The notes beneath the pieces were generated by a model that worked only from the letters and a program-made list of their open reading frames with translations, had not been told where the DNA came from and ran no database searches. From Adiantum capillus-veneris (Eukaryota; Streptophyta; Polypodiopsida; Polypodiales; Pteridaceae), in assembly GCA_014529385.2 (NCBI GenBank), contig CM043942.1, positions 6,819,001 to 6,883,000 on the forward strand: 64,000 nt of DNA, in the 5' to 3' direction. The number at the start of each line of letters is the position of its first letter. The stretch's first letter is position 1. Below, one piece after another: positions 55,104 through 64,000 of the stretch. The translations under genes were made by a program, and so were the position numbers.

Positions 55104-56359
55104 TACAATAGAAGCATGAGGCACTATCATCAAGTGGTATTGCCCATGGGCACATCTGCCTCCATACTAGCAATCAATGAAGCGGACTCCATATGCGTTC
55201 CTTGGTGAGGATTTCGATGCAGAGGCAACGACCCAGTGTCGGTCCAAGAAGGGCATCTTTATATGAGTGTATCACTCTGTCCACGCTTCAAAGAGTGACT
55301 TATGATCATGTGATGTAGATGTGGAAGATCCACCACTTATGGCATCCAAAGCAGGCACATAATTTCTTGCAACAGGCGAAACACGGGGCTTAACTGGCTT
55401 CTTTGGAGTTTGCCAACCATCAATAGAATCTGTCATTTTAGCTTTACCCTTGGTATCTGTCTTTGCAGTAAGATGCACATTAGGCATGCATTTTTTTCTA
55501 TCTTTTCGTTGTTTGGCCTGCATGCTTCCATTAGCATCCCCCATCTTTGGTCTCACAAATGAAGAGAAGGAGGAGGCAACATGGGTTCGAGATGCCGGAA
55601 CAGTGGAAGGCGGTAGTTTCAACAAAGACTCCTAGCATTCAGATTGCATATGGCCAAATTTTCCACAACTTGAAACATGCACTTGCAAATTTTTCCCATT
55701 TGAGTTTAAACGGCCTTTTGCCTACCATCGGATCACTAGAGTCGAACGTTATTCTTGACGGCGTTGGTGTATCCGTATCCCACAACACAAAATCTATTGG
55801 AATTAGTATCCAAATTTGGGGGGCATATCACTTTGCCCAACTAAGCAGCTAGGAGAGGCAAAAAATGCTTCCAAGTTCGTGGAAATCCAACTATTTCCAC
55901 CCAAACTGGGCACCTATGTCGTATCAAGCTCTGATAGTCTTTAGTAAGCGCCCAAGGCAATACATGTGTCATTTGCATATTGAAAAACAAGGGCGACATT
56001 TCCAATAATTGCTACCGAGCTTCCATGTCTGCCAGTAACACCTCATAAAAGCCACGGGCACCAAAATACACTCCTCGGACAGCTTGTCTTTTCAACAGGA
56101 AATCAACCCATTGACCTCCATCTTGTGCCGAGGGCATCTTTCCATGGAAGAACAAAATGACCGCAATGAACGCAAACTGTGCTACCGGATCCATAAGCTA
56201 CTGAACCGGAATAACCACTTCAATAGCTGGCTGCAAACCTTCCCAAGCATTCCAAGCATCAACAAAATCCTTTGACAAACACTCTTTGATGATATTTGCA
56301 GCAGCCATCCTGGAAAGATCCACCTGTTTCCTACGCTTATATACAGCTTCTTCTGCCAT
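55104..56359 (-). pseudogene. LINE M ORF1 (DUF4283-type)
   Basis: ATG at 56359 (MAEEAVYKRRKQVDLSRMAA). The DUF4283-like domain near 56060-55900 reads GFYEVLLADMEARQQLLEMS, then FFNMQMTHVLPWA. The C-terminal part (55272-55625) has DGWQTPKKPVKPRVSPV, as in ORF1 of plant L1 elements. ORF1 binds the LINE RNA. Stops near 56195 and frame changes break it. The matching ORF2 begins at 63421 on the other strand. Confidence 0.75.
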
Positions 56360-57029
56360 ATCTAATCAACACTTCACTTTCTAGAGCACACTCTGGACTA
56401 ACACCCACTCAATATATTTCTATACTTAAAAATAAAATAAAAAACTTTCGTAGCAAGAACTCTGTTGAACACATCGACAAAAAGAACCTCCTGCTAAAGT
56501 AAATACACACACACCCACTGTCACTCACACGAGAATCTGACAGAAAGGCCGCGTGCAGGTGAAAATCATCTTCTACCACCGGCGCGCTGAAAAGGATCTA
56601 CATAGTGTAGGGGTTGCGCAGGGCAAGGTCGCGCGACAAACAAATGGTAGAAGGATTCACTACACCCGAAACCAACCGTCATTGCTTTACACACACACAC
56701 ACACACACACACGAGATCAATAGAGCGGAGTTAGCAACCCCCCCATGGAGATAGAGGCCCTTATCAAATGAGTCTTCTTTATGCACAGCTTATGGGATAC
56801 TACCAGAGAGAGATGCCAAATTGGCCCTTGAGTCCTCCAAATAGTTAGCTTTACAGGGGGACACATCATGCTATTATGCACAGATGTCATCATGGTTCTG
56901 GATATATGGCTTCAGTATGGACAACTTGCCTCCCTTCCAGTACTTCCTTGATGCACCATGCTGCTCTTACATGGGTGGAGATTACTAGACTCATTTGCGA
57001 GGACCTGAGCAAGTTGGACACCAGGAGGA
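56360..57029 (-). other. LINE M 5' UTR and unassigned flank
   Basis: Upstream of ORF1 on the minus strand, with a short (AC)n tract at 56691-56713. Nothing recognisable from about 56750 to 57029. Confidence 0.5.
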
Positions 57030-57400
57030 TGTGACACGTTAGTGACGTGGCCCAACTGGATGGACGTTCGCGTTTCACGCTGCTGCTAACACGTGGCACT
57101 GATGTACGGATATTTCTGCGAATTGCGTTGACATGACACGTGGTAGCTGTACAGATTTTCGCAAATTGCGCTAGCTGATTTTGGGCAGTTTAAGCGCTAG
57201 CGTTTTGGAGAAGATACTTTTAGGATTAAGTGCTTTTAAATCAAGTGTTTTTGGGGCTTTGCTTGTAGCATCCCTTGTACTCTTTTTAAGTGCCCAGAGG
57301 CCACTCTTTTGAGAGCATTTGGATGCAAAGTCTCGGAGAGAGTTGGACCCTTGGAAGTTGTACCTTCGCAAGTTAATAGTAAAGAAATACACAACTGAGA
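57030..57400 (+). repeat. LTR of gypsy J family, copy 4, truncated
   Basis: Starts TGTGACACGTTAGTGACGTGG after a purine-rich ccaggagga. It has the same U3 units (57042, 57087, 57130) and R region (gcatcccttgtactctttttaag) and breaks off near 57400 against gypsy L. Confidence 0.75.
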
Positions 57401-57403
57401 CAG

Positions 57404-58630
57404 ATGTTAGCCCACCGCGTTTGCTTTTCTGAAAACTGCTTTTGTGACAAGAAGTAGGATAGACTCTGATGATCAGTGAAAACACTGAAATCGGCTCCGA
57501 ATAGATAATGTCGCCACTGAGTAAGAGCATGGATCACTGCCAATAGCTCTTTCTTATAAATCTGTGCTACCAATTCTGGCCTTGAAAACATTCTGCTTTC
57601 ATAAGCAATCGCATGGCCTTCTTGCATCCAGACCGCTCCCAAACTACGACCACAACCATCACAATAAACTTCGAATGGCTTTGGCAAGTCTGGCAAAGCC
57701 AACACTGGTCCAATAGTCAATTTTTCCTTAAGTGTCTGAAAGGCAGTCACCTCCGTCGATCCCCACGAGAAAGGGACTCCTTTCTTAGTCAATAAGTGCA
57801 AAGGCGAAGCTCCCTCTTCAAACTTCCGGATGAACTGCCGGTAGTAAGAACACAAGCCCAAAAAGCTTCTAACTTCATGAATATTCTTCAAGCTGGCCAA
57901 TCGCGATTGTCTCAATTTTGGCCGGGTCCATGTGTACTCTTACTACTGAGAGGATTTGTCCTAGGAAGTGTATCTCTGGCAAGAAAAACTCGCTCTTTTT
58001 GGCATTGATAACTAAATTGTGATCACGCAATGCTTGAAAGACCTATAGCAGATGGTGTCGATGCTTTGCTTCATCCTTGGAGAAAATAATAATATCATCA
58101 AAGAAAGTGCCCACAAAAGTTCGATGCTCTTGGAAATATTATCCGTCATTCAGTTGAAAGTAGTTGGAGCATTGGTGAGTCTAAAAGGCATCACCAAAGC
58201 TTGTCCGAAAGGCTGTCTTGTAGACATCTCTTGGAGCGATTCTGATATGATGATATCCGCTTTTCAAATCAATCCTGTTGAGGGATCCCTGAAGTCGGTC
58301 AAGAATATCATTGATCCTTGGAATCCGGAATCTGTTCTTGATAGTGATTTTATTGAGAGCCTATAATCAATGCACATCCTCCAAGATCCGTCTTTCTTTA
58401 GTACCAATAAAACCGGAGAATAGTAGGGTGAAGTACTATGCTGGATGAGACCCTTTTTAAGGTCTTTCACTTGGTTCATGATTTCTTCATTCTGGGCTCG
58501 GCTAACACGGTAAGGTGGCCGGTTTGGTGGTGTGGTTCCAAAAATCAGATCAATAGTAAGGTCCTCAAGACCAGATGGAGGTAACTCGCTTGGCAGGCCT
58601 TCTGAGAAACAATCAGCATATGTGTGCATA
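57404..58630 (-). pseudogene. gypsy L RT and RNase H
   Basis: Minus strand: RT start HSTSPYYSPVLLVLKKDGSW with MCIDYR, decayed palm, thumb VRSFLGLCSYYRQFIRKF, then RNase H DGCGRSLGAVWMQEGHAIAYE and FSVFTDHQSLSYFLSQKQF. It ends abruptly after RWANI at 57404. The palm region (57916-58260) is frameshifted. Confidence 0.85.
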
Positions 58631-58666
58631 ATTCTTGTCGTTCTTTACACGTTCATTTGTTGTTCA

Positions 58667-59883
58667 TCATTTAATTCTTTCAAATAGATCGAGTAAACAA
58701 AGAGACTGGATTTCATTAATTTTGAAATGGCTGAAGCCGTGTCTTTTTGGGCACTTTGCGAAGATGTGCCCTTGCTCCCCGCAACCAAGACACTTTCCCT
58801 CTTTGAGATAGTTATCTCTCTCTCTAATAGTCAATCGGTGTTGTGCATTTTTCTTTCCATGGGGATTCTTTTTCTTTCTATTTTCATTGGTCGAGGTCTG
58901 TCTGGTCCTCTGAGTCAAAATTTCATCAGTGGGGTAGGTCAAATTCCCCGAATGTATCGAGAATCCCCGTTTCGCATGTCCCATTAATTGCTGTATAGAC
59001 TCAGACTTTTGTTCAAGGTTGTAATCTCGGATCTGTGTAGGGAGTTCGCAGCAAAGCTGCTCAATCTGTTCTTTGAAAGTGACCTTAAACGAAGAGGTCG
59101 GTAGAAAAGAATCCCAGAACCTCTCATAATATGCATCCAAACTATCGCCCTTGGTCATCCGAAGACGGTTCCAAGCAGTTCTCACATCTTGTTATTGCTC
59201 CTGAGTCAAGCAAGAAGAAATAAAGAGTTGTTCCAACCTTAACCGAGGCTTCTTTCCTCGGAAGAAGAGTGGACCACCATGTTCGAGCATTTCCCTTTAA
59301 AAACATTACGCCCCTCCTGATCTTGGAGTGCTCCGAGTAATGCCCTCCAGAGAAGGCTATGTAAAACTGCTGAATGAAAGCCAAAGCCCTCGGAGCATCT
59401 CGGAATCCAGAAAGGGATTCAAATTTTATTGACTGTCCACCCTCTTTAAATTCCTTCGTCTTCTTGCTTATCCTCGAGGAAATCGTACTGGTTGGCTCTA
59501 TAAAAGTGCTTCTTCTTCACATAAAACATGTGATCGTCGGAGTCCAAATTGTCAGAGGATGGCTCCTCCGTGGAACTATCAGAAACTGGTCGGAATCTGA
59601 TCTTCTTTGCCTTTTTCTTGTTCTTGCCAAAGCTTTGCTTTTTGCTTCGCTTCTTGCCCTTTTTGTACTCCTCACTCGAGTCAAAAGAGGAAGAGCTTGA
59701 AGAACTATCGGAAGAAGAAGAGGAAAAACTGGGTAGACCTTCAAAAAGCACACGCTTCTTCTGCTTTCTTGCAGATGCAAAAGAGGATTGACGGCCCAAG
59801 TAACCGGGGTAGTTAGTCCCCTGCTTACGCTTTTTCAATTGCTTTTTTGATGGCTTCTTCGTGTCCCAAAGATGACGCCACAA
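58667..59883 (-). pseudogene. gypsy L gag
   Basis: Minus strand, several frames: Lys/Ser-rich N-part with a poly-Ser run (59446-59883), capsid region AFIQQFYIAFSGGHYSEHSK and DSLDAYYERFWD, knuckle CLGCGEQGHIFAKC near 58770. The sequence reverses orientation at about 59884. Confidence 0.8.
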
Positions 59884-59894
59884 GCAGAGGTAGT

Positions 59895-61030
59895 TTTACG
59901 CCGATCATTGGCAAACTTCCTTTGCAATGTCAGGGGTGTTCAGGGCATGAGGATTTCTACGTAATTCCCTTGGGAGGTTGTGACGTCCAACTCGAAATCC
60001 CTTGGTACTACAAGAACAACGTCGTGGTTGACTACCGGGCCAAGAAAGCGACTTTGACAAATGAAGGGCACGGACATTTTACGTCATGAAATTCAGTTTC
60101 TTTACTTTATAGAAAGGATTGAATCATGATTGAAGGTTGAATATGTTTTGACCTCGAAAAAGAACGCCAAGATTTTCTCCACACTCATGCCGATTGCTTT
60201 TCAGAGGGCCTGCCAAGCGAGTTGCCACCAGCTCGTCCTGAGGATCATACCATTGATTTGGTACCTGGAACCACACCGCGAATCGGCCACCTTACCGTGA
60301 GCCGAGCCCAGAGATACACTTTTTGGGACACATTGTCTCCGCAGCGCAGGAGTGCAAATGGACCCAGCCAAGATAGAGACTATCCGTGATTGGCCCGATT
60401 TGAAGAATGTCCATGAAGTTGGAAGCTTATTGGACTTATGTTCTTACTACTGGCAGTTCATTAGAAAGTTTGCAGAGGTTGCTTACCCCTTTGCATTTGT
60501 TGGCATAGAAAGGAGTTCTTTTCTCGTGGGGACCCACAGAGGTGACTGCCTTTCAGAGATTGAAACGGAATTTGACTACAGGACCAGTTTTGACTTTGCC
60601 TGATTTGCAGAAGTCGTTTGAAGTATAGTGTGATACTTGTGGTCGTAGTCTGGATGCGGTCTTAATGCATGAAGGCCATGTCATTGCCTATGACAAAATA
60701 GATATGTGAGAGAGAGCTTGTCGCGGTTATCCATGCTCTTACTCGGTGGCGCCTCGAGGCCGATTTTATGGTTTTCACAGATGGATGGAGTTACGCTACT
60801 TCTTGTCACAGAAACAGCTATCGGAAAAGCTGATGCAGTGGGCAAACATCTTGTCACAATTTTACTTCCAGATTGTCCATGTGCAAGGACAAAAGAAATT
60901 GGTGGTAGATACTTTGTCCTGGAAGCCGTTGGTTCTGGCTATTTCCGCGATACATCATAGAGGCTTGGAGGATATGGTCGATCAGTATGCCACATATACA
61001 GATTTTGCAGACGTATTTGGTTGAATACAG
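59895..61030 (+). pseudogene. gypsy K protease end, RT thumb and RNase H fragments
   Basis: GHEDFYVIPLGGCDVQLEIPW (protease end), a gap where RT fingers and palm should be (about 60300), then MDPAKIETIRDWPDLKNVHE (thumb) and RNase H pieces in changing frames (QWANILSQFYFQIVHVQGQ). Confidence 0.8.
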
Positions 61031-61043
61031 AATGGGGAGGTAG

Positions 61044-61860
61044 TTGCAATATTCCTTTTGGGATGGCTACTTGATGAAGAAAACGATGTTGTGCGTTACA
61101 CAACTGCGACTGTCCACCTTTTACAGGTCACCGCGGCATTGTTACCACCTTGAAAGGGGTGGAGAGATACTTTTGTTTGGCCGAGACTCACGAAGGACGT
61201 GGACGATTTTATACACAGTTGCTTGGTATGCAAGAAGGTCAAGTTCTGACAGGCATAAAGCACAAGGATTGTTATAGCCTTTACCCATACCCACCCGCCC
61301 TTGGAAAAGTATTGCAATGGATTTCATTTTTATCTCCCGAAAACACAGTGTGGGCACGATTGTTTATTGCCTAGATCTTCAGATTACATGGCATGCCTAA
61401 GACAATTGTCTCCGACAGGGACCCCAGGTTCACGAGTTTGTTTTGGACGGTTATTTGGGAGAACATTGGCACGCGGTTGCAGTTCTCGTCATCATTCCAC
61501 CCGCAGACTGACGGGCAATCAGAGATTGCTAATTCAATGGTACTGGATTTATTGAAGTCTTACATCTCGGGGGAAGGGGCCATTTGAGATTATTGAATTT
61601 GCTACGAAGGTTCCACTCTTCCTTGGCACGAAAGATACGATTTTTCTTTAAAGCCGACCAGTTCACGAAGGACTTGGACTTGGTCCGGAAGACTTTGGAG
61701 GAATCTCAGAAAAAGGCAACAGATCAACATCGTCGCGATTTGAAATTGAAGGAGAACGATTGGGTGTTCTTACATTTTGGGAAGGCACGCCTGAGAAAGA
61801 AAAAGCGAAAGCAGCGCCTTTCTCGAAAGCTTAGTATGAGATACTATGGACCTTTCTAGA
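61044..61860 (+). pseudogene. gypsy K integrase fragments
   Basis: MPKTIVSDRDPRFTSLFW and FHPQTDGQSEIANSMV give the second Asp and the Glu of the catalytic triad. The upstream zinc part is frameshifted (HRGIVTT, then GVERYF in another frame). 61584-61859 carries the KRDLKLKENDWVFLH-like C-terminal region. Confidence 0.82.
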
Positions 61861-62130
61861 TTTTCCGAAAAGATAAATGATGTCTCCTTTGAACTGAAGT
61901 TGCCCGATACTTGGAGAATTCACAATGTTTTTCATGTGAGTCTCTTGAAGCCTTTTGAAGGCGATGTGCCCGAGGATGGGGAGCCAGATGAGCAACCCGA
62001 ATTGGAAGAAAACGAGCAGATACTCGTTCCAGAACAAAGATTGGCACAAAAAGATAGAAAGATAAAAGGTAAAGCGATAAGACGGTTCTTGGTTCAATTC
62101 CAGATCTACTCCGCATTGGATGCGAAGTGA
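61846..62130 (+). pseudogene. gypsy K C-terminal tail with chromodomain-like remnant
   Basis: FELKLPDTWRIHNVFHVSLL is the standard end of gypsy integrase. ILVPEQRLAQKDRKIKGK, then FLVQF resembles the start of a chromodomain (family motif ILDHRxxRRGRxxYLVKW). Weak, since the Trp-rich part is gone. Confidence 0.65.
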
Positions 62131-62775
62131 ATGGAGGAGGAGACCTAGCAGATACTCCTCGGATTGTGAATATTTACCCTGAAGCATTTCCTTTAGCATA
62201 GTCTATTCTAAATGGAACCCCGAACTCAGCTTGGGCAGAAACTGGTGCAGCAGGTATGCACAAGAGGGGAGTCGCTCCACTCCTTTGTCAACAGATTGCC
62301 TCGATTTTTGATTCTAAAGTCACTGATATCTCTTTGAGTTTCACGGATACTGTGAGCTGACAGTATTTTGTTGTAATGACTTTATGAACTCCAATTCCCG
62401 AACATGATACTGACTTGTTCTTGACTTTTTTAAGTGCAGGAACTAATAGACGAAATGATTGCAGCATTTTGGTCTGAATAATCTCAATAGACATGGTTGC
62501 AATAGGGATTATACAATCGAGCATCTATGAGGTCCTGAGTATATCTAGATGCGATTGCTAATTACGTTGCCTATATATGATGGTCTGAGATCCAAATGAA
62601 TGTTGAATGTGATCTGTCATGTGATGTCTTGTGATGTCCTGTGATGTGACTGTCGATTGGTACATGTGCTAGATGTGTGTTCCTAATGCGTCAGTACTAA
62701 CCATCAGTGTCTGTTAAGACAGTTTATGGCTTCTGTCTGTTTTGCAGGCGTAATCGAGGGCAATTACAATGCTTT
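62131..62775 (+). other. gypsy K 3' untranslated region
   Basis: About 650 bp between pol and PPT with TG-rich repeats near 62610-62650 (gtcatgtgatgtcttgtgatg). No gene. Confidence 0.55.
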
Positions 62776-62788
62776 CAAGAGGGGGGTA

Positions 62789-63408
62789 TGTCACAAATTG
62801 GTGACGTGGCTATCTAGTACACACACACACAGACACACACACAGACGTCCTACTGTTGAAAACAGTCCACTGAATTGCAATGTACAAACTCCCGCTAGAA
62901 TGCTGACGTGGCAGGCAGTTTATGGACATTTCCGGATATTGGGGCGCAAAACGCGTAGCCTGTAGGGACGATGGCGTGGCAGCAGCGTACGAAAGTTCTT
63001 GCTTTAGTTCTACGCACACTGGGCTTTTTGAGAGTTGCTTTAATTTCCAAAGAGGGCTTGAGAGAGGAGATTGCTTTATTTTTGAAAGCTTTTGAGTTTT
63101 CAACTTTTAGGGGGCTCTGCTTTTGGCATCCCTTGTAATGAATAAATAAGTGGGTAGGCTTCCCACTTCTCAAAGCATCTGGACGCAGAGTCTGAGAGTG
63201 AGAGCCTCCCACTCCCTTTTACTTTGAGTTGCAGATTAATACAAAAAGAAATACCGAAAGGGGCGCCAGTCTATGGGGCCAACATCTCTAGGCACGGAAC
63301 TCCGTCGGCGGGCCAGTGTTGAATCAATTGTGAACTGTGAACTGTTTTGAAGTGAATTCTTGTGGTATTGTGGTAGATTCTTGACTTGGAGTATCCAAGT
63401 CTGTTACA
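62789..63408 (+). repeat. gypsy K 3' LTR
   Basis: 620 bp, TGTCACAAATTGGTGACGTGG...GTCTGTTACA, followed by AATAC. R/U5 contain gcatcccttgtaatgaataa. Partner of 54519-55098. Confidence 0.88.
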
Positions 63409-63420
63409 AATACTGTACAG

Positions 63421-64000
63421 ATGCATTCCCCTCTTAGATGTTTTACGTATAATGTGCGTGGTTTGTGCAACCACGACAAGTGGAAGTTAATTTGGCATTA
63501 TGTACATACAAAGAAAGCACATATAGTGGTGTTAGAGGAGAATAATCAGCATGATTTTGTAGGTCAATCTTCATATTATGCAGGATTTTGGATTGCTTAT
63601 GTTGGTACTGGTTCTTTCTCGGGTGTTTTGATGATGGTGCGTCATGAACTGAAACCGGTTTTAGCCCATAATGATCCGGCAGGGCGTTGGATGGTAGTTC
63701 AATGTCTTGTCCAAGGAAACATTCTGGAATTTGCTGGTGTTTATGCTTATACTGCCTCAACACAACGAAGTCGTCTTTGGCAAGAGTCGGTCAAATACCC
63801 CTGGCGTTTGCATGCTTTTTGGGGAGGGGATTTTAATAATGCACCCACAAACACGGACAACACAACGGGTCATTCGCATATGTTGAGCTCTGAGTGAATG
63901 CTCTTCTTGGGATGCCATGGTCAGTAATACTGGTGTGCTTGATCTATGGGCCAACACGCACTCTTCAGAGCGGGGTTATACTTTCACATTCAACATTTCG
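63421..64000 (+). pseudogene. LINE M ORF2 endonuclease, cut by window end
   Basis: ATG at 63421. Endonuclease motifs: FTYNVRGLCNHDKWKLIWHY, VVLEENNQHD, GVLMMVRHEL and WGGDFNNAPTN. A frameshift at about 63893-63899 interrupts it; the family sequence continues in another frame (VLDLWANTHS). RT lies beyond the window. Confidence 0.8.

Larger units (their letters stand above)
59884..62788 (+). mobile_element. gypsy K: 3' half of a chromovirus-like J-family element
   Basis: Plus strand: protease end, RT thumb, RNase H, integrase, chromodomain-like tail, polypurine tract (CAAGAGGGGGGTA, 62776-62788), then the LTR. Gag and the RT core are missing. Probably the other half of copy 3 (54310-55098), separated by an inversion. 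Confidence 0.78.

Noticed and set aside
63416-63897. LINE M endonuclease as an intact ORF2
   Set aside because: A frameshift near 63893 separates it from the following conserved segment, and the window ends before RT.

Overview
This is repeat-dense nuclear DNA of a land plant. There are no operons, bacterial genes or RNA genes that I can recognise. Nearly everything identifiable is a retrotransposon: Ty1/copia, Ty3/gypsy (a Tat-type element with two RNase H domains and a chromovirus-like family) and two kinds of LINE. The only host-type gene trace is a broken PPR (pentatricopeptide repeat, PLS-type) gene copy at about 17.4-18.6 kb. PLS-type PPR remnants together with an L1-like ORF1 of coiled-coil/RRM type suggest a seed-free plant such as a fern or lycophyte, but that assignment is inference.

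Layout. 1-3606: truncated minus-strand copia copy A. 3769-12275: minus-strand Tat-type gypsy element G with about 1.1-kb LTRs, inserted with TSD ACGT into an old minus-strand gypsy remnant H (12276-16012). 16013-18604: a copia gag scrap, a (GT)n tract and the PPR pseudogene. 18605-43804: a Russian-doll nest. LINE F (minus) is split by copia B (22587-42578, TSD ACCCC); B's 5' LTR is split by the short copia-derived element C (27742-42535, TSD CTAGT); C is split twice, by copia D (28660-34190, minus, TSD CAACC) and by copia E (36381-41935, plus, TSD CAATG). E has one uninterrupted 1321-codon gag-pol frame and LTRs differing at 1 of 219 positions, so it is the youngest and probably recently active. 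43805-52283: LINE F's target duplication, a second LINE 3' end, another copia gag scrap, a small non-autonomous LTR element, and about 4 kb in which I recognise nothing. 52284-63408: several copies of one chromovirus-like gypsy family in both orientations. 55099-56750 and 63409-64000: ORF1 and the ORF2 endonuclease of a second LINE (M), now in opposite orientations and separated by an inverted gypsy insertion.

The most interesting signals lie in the non-coding parts of the elements. A short leader motif (core GGGGAAACTCTG) and a second about 100-bp leader block occur in copia elements and also in gypsy element G. A hairpin encloses the polypurine tract and start of U3 in the C, D and E families and keeps pairing despite sequence change. 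Elements D and E are about 75% alike except for one nearly identical block of about 890 bp over the reverse transcriptase. LINE F carries a (TC)n tail and sits in a (GA)n microsatellite. All identities are estimates from reading by eye, not computed alignments.
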